From Mortierella alpina (lineage: Eukaryota > Mortierellomycota > Mortierellomycetes > Mortierellales > Mortierellaceae), in the NCBI GenBank assembly GCA_029449245.1, contig JANATF010000006.1, positions 434,001 through 498,000 of the forward strand: 64,000 bases of DNA, in the 5' to 3' direction. The position numbers and the translations under genes are program-made. Under the pieces are notes generated by a model. That model had not been told where the DNA came from. It made no database searches and saw only the letters and a program-made list of their open reading frames with translations. This document shows positions 44,423 to 55,335 of this stretch, in pieces; positions within the stretch are counted from its first letter, which is position 1, and each line of letters starts with the position of its first letter.

Positions 44423-46673
44423 ATGAAGACAAGGCGCGGATCCACCTCCAGCCACACCACCACCGCAGACGCACAAACCACCCGCCACTCGGACAACGAC
44501 GACGACGACCAGGCTCATGACCAGGCTCATGCAGCCCCTGTGCAGGATGGCCTGACCGAGTAGTAAGTAGTTCTTTGACCGCACACAATTGGTGGCGTAA
44601 CCTGTCCAACTCCAGCTCAATGGACATGCACAAGGGTTCGGACGACCACTATCAAAAAAAAAACTCATCACTCCCACACCCCTATCCTCCTGGAAAAACA
44701 GCGAGAGGATGCGTCTCGAGAACATCAGGAGGAACCAGGAAGCCATGCGAGAGTTCCAGCTCCCCCAGGCCACCGCCGCTGTCGCCTCGCCGCGCGACCG
44801 CAAGAAGCGCTCCGCTCCCACTCCTGGTGTCCAACGAGAGAAGCGAGTCAAGAACGTCGAGAACCTGCCTAGGAGGACATCCAACCGTCTGGCCAAGATC
44901 GAGGTAAAGAAACATACATCCCAAAATACCTCCACCCAAAGCATAGCCAGCAAGAGCAGATTGATAAAAGAAGCAATTGATCGCACTACTCACATGAGGT
45001 CGATATGAACAAATGTTTCTTCTAACTTTTGATCAACTTTTTTTTTGATGATTAGCCCGATGGCATTCAGGCAAAGGAAAAACATGAAAAACTCACCGAG
45101 ACTTTCCAGAGTCTCGACCGAATGAAGCAAGCCCGCCGCTCTGGTGATCTCTCACTCTCGGAAGCCAGCAGTGGGCACGGCGACGTGGACCGATTCGGAA
45201 GACTCTTGCAGGAAATGGCAACCTACGTGCCCGAAAACGCCAGAGTCATCGATCCCGAGGACGTCATGAGCGACCCAGAGGAAGACAACGACCCGTCCAC
45301 AGTGAAAGAGGAGCCCAAAGATCCAACTGTCAAAAAGGAACCCAAGAACAATAACGACAAGACAACAACAACAGTCAAGAAGGAAGAGGACGAGGACGCG
45401 GACAAAAAGACAGGAATTAGAAAGTACTTTAGTCGGGCAACCCGTGCCTCTGCCCAAGAAGACACGACCAAATCCAGCCATCCCACCACCACCACCACAA
45501 CCAACACTTCAATTGCGAAAAACAAATCAACCAAGGACCCATCTTTGCGGAAAAAGGTTCAAGCACTCCAGATCAAGGGACCATGGCCCACCGTCAAGGT
45601 CTGTCAAGGAAGAATCTACTGCATGGCCATCCACGAGAACAAGGACAAGATCTTGGTCTGTGGAGGCGACATTGACGGGAACTTGGGCTTCTGGGACTTG
45701 GATGAGACCCTGGACGAGAACCATGAACCGGACTATGACGAGGAACCCAACATTTACTCTTACAAGGCCCACACCCGCACCCTCTCCAGCATGCAGTACT
45801 CCCCCACTGACCCAACCAAGCTCTTCACGAGCTCTTATGACGGCTCGATCCGGTACCTGGATCTGGGCAAGCAGCAGTTCATCGAGTCCTACGTTGTCTC
45901 CCCAGATGCCTCGGACCATCTTGGATCCGTCTCTCTCACCTCGAGTGGCCAACAGCTTTGGTTCTCAGACGACGAAGGTGGAGTGACCCTCAAGGATGTG
46001 CGGACGCCCAAGGACGAGATGGTGTTTCGCAAGCTGCTCCACGAAAGGAAGGTTGGATGTGTCAATGTGAACCCAAAATACGACCATTTGATCGTCACCT
46101 CCTCCTTGGACCGAACCATGAAGATCTGGGACATTCGGACCTTTGGCAACTACAAAGAGGACGAGCCCATCGACCACCTGGCCGAATACCCGCACGGTCT
46201 GAGTGTCACCAGTGCCATGTGGAGCCCTGATGGTAAGGATATATTATATTATATACATAATTCCGCGTGGTACGGCTGGTCCTCTTTGTAACACAATTTG
46301 CATATTCATTCCCAATGTAGGCGCGAGTATCGCAAGCACATCGTATGACGACCATGTCCGGATCTTCAACAACTTCAAGCCCTCCCTCCCAAACTTGACC
46401 GAGATCCCAGACCCGGTCCGAATCCGCCACAACAACAACAGCGGGCGATGGGTGACAATGCTGCGCGCGGTCTGGTCCCATCAATTCAACTGGTTCTCGA
46501 TCGGCAACATGAACAAGTCTGTCGATATCTACTCCCGGGGCACCGGTGATCTGATGGCCAATCTACGGGATCCTCAGAACCTGACCACCGTCCCCGCCGT
46601 CAATGCCTGGCATCCAAACCGTGTTCTCCTGGCCAGTGGCATGGCCAATGGAAAGATGGTCATCTGGCGTTAA
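44423..46673 (+). CDS. CMR1: WD40 DNA-damage-response protein CMR1 (DDB2-like)
   Basis: Nuclear WD40 protein related to DDB2 and WDR76; yeast Cmr1 associates with chromatin and responds to replication stress. Exons 44423-44562, 44702-44903, 45056-46232 and 46321-46673 give 623 residues. The N-terminus has the family block YERMRLENIRRN, split by the first intron, then basic patches (PRDRKKRS, RRTSNRLAKIE) and a Lys/Glu/Thr-rich linker with VKKEP- and VKEEP-type repeats. The propeller starts at about 280 with blades marked LGFWDLDE, SYDGSIRYLDL, SLDRTMKIWDIR, STSYDDHVRIF and a final MANGKMVIWR closing at the C-terminus. In the first intron the exon ends GAG-TA and the donor is GTAAGT, so the unspliced message has an in-frame TAG at that point. 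Confidence 0.92.
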
Positions 46674-46710
46674 GAATCATAATAGTTTGTCCAATAATAG
46701 CGACATCCAA

Positions 46711-46729
46711 TTTTTTTTTTTTTTTTTTT
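46711..46729 (+). repeat. T19 tract in CMR1/giant-gene spacer
   Basis: Nineteen T bases 38 bases after the CMR1 stop, in a 138-base spacer between converging genes. On the minus strand this is A19, placed where the giant gene's transcript would end. Confidence 0.9.
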
Positions 46730-46811
46730 GGTTTTGCTCCGTCAGTTGTATGTCTGTATATTTACAATCTCGACACATCGCAGAACAGTGTCTACAAGAT
46801 CCCCGATCCGA

Positions 46812-49800
46812 TCACACACAGTCTTCGGGACCCAACTCGAGACCGTGACCCTTCTCGACCGGCCGCCCAATCGCGCGCCTGGTCGCTCCTGTCACCCCTG
46901 TCATCCCCAGCTTCACACTATTGTACCGCCGCGGCTGTGCCTGCAAGCCCCAATCCCCGCCCTCCTCGTCAATCACCGTCTTGGAGCTCGACGATGCTGC
47001 AGGCGGGAAATTGGGCAGCCTCGGTGAATCCACAGGCACCTTGTACGCCACTGTTGGCCGGGCAAGCGTTGCAGGAGGAATCGTGATGTTCTGTCGGCTG
47101 AGGTGCTGGCGCGCTTGTTGTTGCTGCTGCTGTGCCTTCTGCGGTTGTTGGGGCAAGCCTTGCGAGGGTATGCCTGCATGCACGTCCGAACCAGATGAAC
47201 TACTACTTCCTTGACCTCCCAACAACGGCAGTTGTCCGTGAGTCACTGCCACATCTGCAGCTGCGTCCTTGGTGTCGATCCTGCTCTGCTCACTATGTCT
47301 GGCCACAGACCTCAGACTGCCAGAACTCGAATGGTGGCGGACCAACGTCTCCTTGGCTGACTGGAGTCCTTTGTGCTGCTGTTGAACACTCACACCCACA
47401 CCCGCACCACCGGCTCCGTGATTAGGCTGCTGTTGCTGCTGCTGCTGTGAGTGGTCTTGCCCAGAAGCCCTGTTCATCCTTGTGCTAATGCCTGTCGAGG
47501 CAAGGGTCTTGCTTCTCCCCAACAGATGGCTGCCCATTTGTCTGGATCTCTCCTCATCCTCCTCTCCTTCACCCTCTTCCCTCTCGTCGTCAGATTCCGA
47601 GCCCGAGTCCGAAGTCGCATCTGCTAGTGTTTCTATCTCGAGGTCGTGTCGGATGCGCTCCTCCCTCTGGTCACGCTCACTCATCTCCCGCTCCGAGTCC
47701 AGATGCCTGGACCGCCGCTTGGGGTCCGCCAGATAGCTGTCAAACTGTTGACGAATCTTCTCCGTCGTATCCTTCGTCAACACCCTCGTCCTGGCTGCTC
47801 CTGTTCCTGTCAAAGACGTCGATGGTCCTGTGCCTGCCATTATTTCTGCAAAGGACGCCATATGCCTCGTTGATGATCCGGCTGCGTCCTCTCCTGCTAC
47901 AGCTTCACTAGCGCTTGCAATCACTGGCGAGAACGGCCGCTCAGACCAGCCTGCTGCGCCATTCAAGGTCGAGGTCCTTTCCTCGATACGAACCTTCTCT
48001 TGCTGAACGACATTCGAAAACATGGAGAGCGGCGCCGTGGACGAGCCAGAGGCACCGTGGAGGCTCGCTGAGCCAAGGCAAGGAGATTCGCCGTGGTACT
48101 CGTGCGCATTCATGAACGACGTTGACGACGATAGTAACAGCATCCCTTTATCTGGTTGACTTGGGAATGGGGCATCCTGTTGAGGATTCGATCGTTGCCT
48201 TCGGTGATCAATGCGCGAGGACGACGACGACCGGCTCTGGTGATGATGAGAAGGTTCCCACAGAGGTGGTCGTCCGTGTCCCGCCCTCTGCTCACTCGCT
48301 TGAGACGGGTATTGGGAGGATGGCTGCTGCTGGTACTGAGATGATTGCTGGTGGGCCGCGTGCACCATCTCAGGAGCCGAGAACTGACGTGACGATGACT
48401 GCGAGTACTGCATCGAGTGGTGCCGCCTCAGATGTGGCCCTGGAGCATCAGATTGCTCCTGTTGTAGTCGCAAATGCCCCATGTGCGGTGCCTGATCCCT
48501 TGTCGGTAATGCTTGCAGAGCGGGGTTATAGTTGGACGAGAATGGATTCGTCGGTCCAAAATCCAGCTCCTGTCTCTGGGGCTGTTGTCCGCCGCCATAT
48601 CCAAATTCCATGGGACCATGGCTCAGACCCGTGCTCGCCATGCCTCCAGACATGGGTCTGGTCGTAATAACATCCATTAATTGATACCCATCTTGACTGG
48701 TCTGACTGCTGTGCCTGGTATCGGTTGATCGACGGTATTGGTGACCCTCGCTGCGGTTCTGCTGGTGTTGGTGCTTCAATTGCTGCAGTGTCAATCCTCC
48801 TTGCTCGTGGATTTCATCCAATGACTGCCGATGTTGCTGCTGCTGATAGTATTCACTTGCATGAGCAACCTCGTTCATAATTGCCGTGTCATTACCAACA
48901 AATTCAGCTGAGGGGATCAGGTCATATCCCTCTCCAAAGCTGGCAGGTTGCTGTGGGTGCTGGTGTTGCTGCTGCTGCTGCACAAAGTTATCGTGTAAGT
49001 GCTGTCCATCGTAGGCATCCTGGAAATTCTCCGCGTCATAGGGGCCCTGGGATGCGGGAATGATCTGGCTAGGATCTTGAGCAATGGCATGTGCCTGGAA
49101 GCCTAGACCATGCCCTTGAGGAATATCCTGAATGGCATCTGGCTGTGATTGCTGGTGGAAGCCTCGGAGTGACTCTTCAGAGTTGCGAGGCATCTGGATC
49201 GAGTATTCATCAGAGAGCTGGCGAACACGCTCGCTGCGCTGTAAATCCGCCTCGTGAAAGTGGTTACGTCGGGGCTGAAGCTGCGGTTCTTCTTGCTGAG
49301 GCTGGATCGGGTATGGATCTGTGCAGGCATTCTGTTGAGAATGTGCTGCGAAGCCGTATGGGGCATGTAGGCTGCTGTCCTCCACTTGTCCCACCTGGTC
49401 AACGTATTGTGCTGCCTGATCCTCGTGATGCCGCCTGGGCACATGTTGGGGTTGTTGATGATCTGGCAAAACATACTCTGAATGACCATGCTGTGGCTGG
49501 TAATTGTTGAGCAGGTTATCCGTTCCTGCCAAAACGGGCAAACTCATTGAAGAGAGCGATCCCATAATGCCTGATTCGAGCGCGTGTTGAGCATGGTACT
49601 GTTGCTGCTGATGGTGATGCTGCTGCTGTTGCTGTTGATGCTGCTGCAAGAGTTGTTGTTGCTGAATCGATTCCACTGCAACGCCCATGTTACTGACCAA
49701 ACTCGTCAGCATCTCGTGCTTCTGGCGCAATATCAATGTCTCTTGATAGAACTGATCGCGTTCCGTGGACAAGGAGGCAATCTGGTCGCGAAGGGTTGCA

Positions 49801-52800
49801 ACCAACATAGCATCGTTGGCATGCGCCGCAGGTGCTTGGGTCTGCTGCTGCGGTTTTGTGGCTGGCGGCTGCTGGTAGTCCGATGTGCTCGAGGAATACT
49901 CATCAAAGGCGCTGTTGCCCTTGCCGTATGGCTGGCCATAGCCCTGATGGTTATGAGATGCCTGATTGCCTTGTGACATCAAACTGTTGGTCCGGATCAC
50001 TTCCCTTATCTTATCGTTCTGACAGTAAACGTAATCCTCCTCACTAAATGCACGCGCTTGCTCAGAACCCATCTCCTCCATGATGTGCTCCTTTGTCGGG
50101 CTCTCGTGTCGGTGGGATACTGCCTTCATATCCGAGGCGGTAGGTCCGGTAACTGAGGGCCCGGACGATTGCTCTAATGACAATCGAATGTTGTCCTTGG
50201 AGCCATACCGGCTCAATGTCTTGGATCGGGGCCGTCTAGAGTTTCTGGGAGGGGGCAGTGGTGGAGGGTTGTTCATCTTGCCTTGAGGTTGATGCAGTTG
50301 CGGGGCATGCACAGGCACATGGTGCGCATTAGGTGCAGACCCTCGCCTTGTACCGGAACCAAACGTGCTCAAGGGAGCTGCAGAGTTGTCAGGTCCTGCA
50401 GAGCGCAGTCCAGACGAGATGACCTCAACTACCAAGGGTGAGTCACCGCCAGTCTGCTCCGATGACTCTGTTTCCTCAGACGATGTGGCAGCGGTATCAT
50501 CATCACGGGGACGCAGTCCTGGGTCCAGGGTCGAAGATCGCTGAGGAGCTGTCGGCTCAGTCACTTCCTCCTTGTAGCGGCAATAGTCAATGTCGTTATC
50601 CAACCTTTGTGCCTTTGTCTCTGTACGATTGACAACATGGGTCTTGGATGCCTCTGCTGGTGGCTTGTTGGACCGAGATGAGGATCCGCTGGATCCACTG
50701 GCCGCCATTGATGGAGGCGTCAAGGATGAGACAAGACTCTTGTCGTCAGTTTGCAGTCTCAAGGCTGAGGTCGAATCTCGTCGATTGCTGGGGGTCATGG
50801 GTGGCGATGGCTTTCCACGAAGCAAAGGTTTGGAAGCGTCCAACCTGTCCTTGAGTGTTGTTTGGGGTGTTGGTTTGGAGGGTGGTTGAGGAATGACCGA
50901 ATGAACAGCGATCTGAAGCGGTTCCTGCTCTGTAGCTACATCGTGGCTCGGCGCGTGTACTGAGACGGGGTTCGTCAAGCGCTGCGGGAATGCGCTCTGC
51001 TGGTGACCAGGAGACCGTGCAGGGGCAGGGTTGAAGCGTGGTAGAGGTGGCTCCTGCAGAAACGAGCTCCTCTCGTACGAGTTCTTGAATGGAAGTGTGC
51101 TAATCAGATCCTGCTCGTAATCACTGGAATCGCTGTTGGTATCGTCTTGATCGCCGTCTTCCAATTCATCACTGCCTTCCTGCTCGCACAGCGGTGTATC
51201 GTCCTGTGCTAAAGCCAAAGAATCGCCTTCTGATGCAGCATACATTGGTACATGCGCCTGTTCGTAGCCCATATCTGACTCCTGGACTTCATCCCGTACA
51301 GCTTCACCCTGGCCAGGAAAGGCGCCAGGTGTGAGGAACGAACGGCGTTTTGTCTCCTTTGTTTGGATGTCCAGTGAGGTCGAGAGAGATGCTGTCGATT
51401 CAAAATCCGCAAAGAGGTCCATGTGTGGCGCCTGTGATGGTGTCGAGGGACTTGCTGATCCAAGTGGACTCTCTGCCTTGTACTGGAGTTGCTCTACAAA
51501 ATCGCTTTGGCTGCCAGTCTCTGCTGCGGGAGAAGATGCCTGCTCGTTCTTGGACTTGAATATCATCTTCATGAGAGACTGTCTTGATCCTTGAAGAGAC
51601 CAAGTCGATCCTGAGGCTGAAGATCCAGTGAGATAGGACAGTGGTGATAGTGAAGGTGATGTTGACGAAACAGGGGATGCACTCACGGCCGAGAGCTGAC
51701 CTTTGGTCGGAGTTGAGGATACGACTGATGGGGACACCGACGCAGGCAAAGCATGCGAGTCTGTGAAAGGATCCTCCTCATCTTCATCTCCGCTTTCATC
51801 GCCGATCTGAACCTGCGCCTCTGCGACTATGACGCGCTGTTCTGGTATATGGGTCCTGATCGACAATGCCTCTCGAGCAGGAACAACCGGAGAGCTTTGC
51901 TGTTTCTCGGCCTCTTCAGTCCCTGCTTCAGCTGCACTGTGCTCACTCAGAGATGAAAAGGATTTCGTTGACGCTGCATCCTCGGATTCTCCTGCGTGCT
52001 CATCGCCATCTTCTACAGCAGGGGTCTCCTCACTGTTGTCGCTGTCGCTGCTATCGCTGTCAAGAGGCGGAACCTCTGTCTTTTTGGCGCTGAGAGCCTT
52101 TGTGAATGACCACAAGAGACTCCCATCCCACTGCGGCAGCATTCCCGGCAGCGTCCGTGTACGTTCATGCCGAGCCACGCTCACGTCGGACAAGCTGGGC
52201 GCCGAGTTTGTTGATGACGATTCCGCGACAGATTCACCTGTAGAGAATTGAGCCTGATCATCGTCCTGTTCCAAAGACTCGGAGCTGCGGCTGGAATGAG
52301 ATGAGGCATCGGACATTGTCTTTTCTGAACGTGATAATGAGTCGATGGTGGGCGATAAGGAGGCTTGCTGGGCGCTGCTGCCAGCGTTCGCTCGAGATCC
52401 CGCCACAAAGTCCAGAGGTTTGTCACGCTTGTCCAGTGAATCAGAGACTGCTGGCCGTGCCTCCGTTTTGCTGCCTGTTCACATAGAAGACGGGACTCTT
52501 GAGCAACAGTACCCCCGGCATCTTTTTTTTTTTTCCAAATCCTTATCATCAATAACCAAAGGAAGACATACCATTGCCGAAAAGTGAGGCCCACAGGGAC
52601 AGGCGCTTTGGTGCCTCCGTGAGTGTGTTTGCTTTGAGCGGTGTCATAGTGGAGGGCGTCGACGGGGGTATGGATGTCAGAGCTTTCATTTGTCTGGATC
52701 GCCGTCTCTTCTCAAGGGAAGAACGTGTCAATTTTTCCAAGCTTTTCCTGACTTTTCGCTGTCGTGTCGTTGCCCGTTTGGTTGCTTCCTCTGGGAATTT

Positions 52801-54403
52801 AATTGCGTCGTCCCCATCGCAGTCATCGTCATTGGGCTCTGGATCTGGGGAATTACAATCTGAGCCTTTTTTCTCCTTTGAATTGGAGTCCTCAGTTGTC
52901 TCCTTCTTTGACCCCACACCGGCCGCACTGGGAGTTCGATCGGGTATGATAGGTGCGGGCTGGTGCACAGCAACTGATCCTGAAAGCCCGGATGACTGAC
53001 GCACTGGAGGCGGGGCAGGCCTTGGTTGGAAGGAGGATTCTACAGGCGAGCGAGTGGAAGGTACGGGTCTCTGTCGGGGCTGATGAGACTGCTGAGGGGC
53101 CTGCAGGATAGGTGCAGGGAAGGTGGACTCGCGTGAACCTGGGGGTAGAGGTACACCGACGCTCGCCTTTGCGCTTGTTGGTGTTGAGTGGGTCGAGCGA
53201 GCGCTGTCGGGGGTGGATGGAGAGGCCATGCCCGGCGATGCAGGCGAGGCTGACAGCAGAGTCGAGGGTGGACGTGCGAGTGAACGCGCATGAATGCCGT
53301 GCGCCCTTGCAGGCGGCAGTGTTGGGGGATTGTTGTTGTTGCGCTTTGGAGCAGAGGTATTCAAGGGCGGTGTGGAATTCGATGCCCCTGTCGGCATTGG
53401 TGCTGACGTTGTTGGTGGTAGAGGTGGTCTGGGCGACGAGGGCGAGGTGGAGGGCGATACAGTTCGCAGTGGCGCTGTTCCTGGAGATGCTCCTCCTGGT
53501 CCTGGTCCTGGTGCAGACCCTGGTCCTGGCCCTAACCCTGATACATGTCCCTGCTGTGCACCACCATTGCTCGGTGTGAACAGACTACCCGGTCGCGCTG
53601 GCTGTCTCGGAGAGGTATTCGCTTGGATCTAACGCAGGCAAGGACACACGATTAGCAATCTGATCCGGGATCCAGCTTCAGTCCCTGTCGCTCCTTGTTT
53701 GCCCAAGCAACCCACTGTACAGACGAGGCAAGCCGGGATCACATTCAACACATATACGTCAGGCTCTCCTTTCCCCCAGCAAAACAGAGCAGATACAAAT
53801 AGTCTTTACACACCACACTACCACAGCACAGCGCTTAACATGCAAATGGAGAACGAGAAGACCCACATGACACGGTACCTTTGGGGCGTGTTTGGTGGCG
53901 CTGCTGGTCTCCAGAGTGGCTGCTGCAGCAGGAGCCATGGGGCGCAGTGGCGACAGGGGCGGCTTCAGAGCCTGGGGACTATGGGCGGGCAGGTGTGGTG
54001 GATGGAGCGGTGTCTGCTGGCGGGGCTGGGGCGTGGCAGGACCTTGCGACCCCATGGAGCTGTCCTTGGCTGCGGCGGGACGAGGAAGGGGAGCGGCGGG
54101 TCTGTGGGCAGCCTTTGGATCGGCAGCTGGTGATGGCGACGAGATGGCGGGAGTGTCTGCTGGTCGGGTATAGGGAGATGTTGCTGCTGAGGATGAGGAT
54201 GAGCCGTGCATGGCGTGGCGTGGCCGTGCAGTCGTAGTTGTTGTCGATGCAGCAGAGGTGATGGTGGTGGTGGTGGAAGCGGAGTGGCCGTGACGAGCAG
54301 GTGCGATGGCAGCGATGGTGGCCTGTGGGGGGTCAGCAGGCAGGGCAGATGGATGCGATGGGAGTGATGAGAGTGGATGCAGAGAAAGAGAAGGGCGGTG
54401 CAT
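46812..54403 (-). CDS. Giant disordered Gln-rich protein, unknown
   Basis: Three exons (minus order) 54403-53879, 53628-52572 and 52474-46812 give 2,414 residues with consistent phases; the 5,663-base last exon is uninterrupted. I recognise no domain. Residues 1-400 are Pro/Ser/Thr-rich with Pro-Gly repeats. Around 480-510 is a basic patch (RQRKVRKSLEKLTRSSLEKRRRSRQMK). The middle is acidic/Ser-rich. At about 1415-1485 a coiled coil (LRDQIASLSTERDQFYQETLILRQKHEMLTSL in outline) runs into long Gln/His runs. A second charged helix (TEKIRQQFDSYLADPKRRSR) lies late in the protein, and the C-terminus ends in a less repetitive tail (YNSVKLGMTGVTGATRRA). Candidate conserved points are SEEDYVYCQNDKIREVI and RPRSKTLSRYGSKDN. 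An uninterrupted frame of this length supports a real gene. A scaffold or condensate-forming role is only a guess. Confidence 0.75.
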
Positions 54404-54458
54404 GGGGGGGAGGGAAGCATCGAAATATATGAGCTATATCAGGTGGCCAAGCTCAGTG

Positions 54459-54460
<2 letters not shown>

Positions 54461-54489
<29 letters not shown>
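54461..54489 (+). repeat. A29 homopolymer
   Basis: Twenty-nine A bases located 58 bases upstream of the giant gene's start codon on its template side, so T29 on its coding strand. It probably lies in the leader or core promoter. Confidence 0.9.
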
Positions 54490-54493
<4 letters not shown>

Positions 54494-54549
54494 TAGTCGC
54501 TGTAGAAGAGATACTACAGACAGGTACAAGAGGGTCTGCAGAAGGGGGT

Positions 54550-54830
54550 GGACAAGGACAAGGACAGGGACAAGGACAAGGACAGGGACAAGGACAAGGT
54601 CAAGGTCAAGGACAAGGACACGAACACGAACAAGAACAGGAACAAGAACACGAACAAGAACTTGAACAGGAACTTGAACAGGAACATAATCAAGAACACA
54701 AACACGAACACGAACAAGAACAAGGAACACGAAACAAAACAAGAGGAGGAACAAGAACAAGTACAGGTACAAGAACAAGAACAAGAACAAGAACAAGAAT
54801 AAGAACACGAACACGAACACGAAACGAACA
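54550..54830 (+). repeat. GGACAA / GAACAA hexanucleotide array
   Basis: About 45 units of a six-base repeat. The left third is mostly GGACAA with GGACAG variants. The right two-thirds shift to GAACAA, GAACAC and GAACAG. The plus strand is almost free of T, giving strong purine asymmetry for nearly 300 bases. Every third-position choice keeps frames open, hence many spurious open frames. Confidence 0.92.
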
Positions 54831-55335
54831 CGAAGAGACTGACGGTCGGCGAAAGGGGGCTGGAGCAAAGACAGCTTTCTGCATATCGACATATATCCGT
54901 TGATAGCTCTCTTGTGAGCGACAACCCTTTTTTTTTTTTTTTGCGTTATCATGATGCGATGATGGTCTCCACCCTTGCTACCCTTTCTCACCGTCTCCCC
55001 TTCTTAATCTCACTCTCGTCACATCCACACCCTTTCTTCATCTCTACTAGCAGCAATATGTAATCCCATAACACGATTCGGATTTATTTTCGATATATGG
55101 AGAGGGGGAGAACAATGGTACAAGGATGGGGCTACACGAGTAACAAATGCAAGAAAAAATGTATAAAGTAGAAGTGAACTGGATGCTGTTGGTAACAATG
55201 GAACAATAGAGTACAAGCACAGCTTTGCACAGCTGTGCTGTAAAAAAACATAAAAGACCGAAAAGAACGAGAGAGAGAGAGAGAGAACTGATGCCCTTCT
55301 TCCCTCAGAATAGTTCGGACCCTGTACAGTTCCTG

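Larger units (their letters stand above)
54404..55335. other. Repeat-rich spacer, giant gene promoter / ENA 3' end
   Basis: No gene is supported. It contains A29 and a 280-base GGACAA/GAACAA array (annotated separately), then T15 at about 54928 and AT-rich sequence up to the ENA stop. Open frames crossing it on both strands (Lys-Asp, Phe-Leu-Val and Cys-Ser rich) are products of the hexamer repeat. Confidence 0.65.

Noticed and set aside
47482-49510. Plus-strand open frames opposite the giant gene
   Set aside because: Antisense shadows of the long minus-strand exon caused by its CAG/CTG-rich repeats; no promoter or domain is seen on the plus strand.
54514-54924. Cys-Ser and Phe-Leu-Val repeat frames at the hexamer array
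   Set aside because: The hexanucleotide repeat leaves several frames open on both strands; no start context or family resemblance exists.
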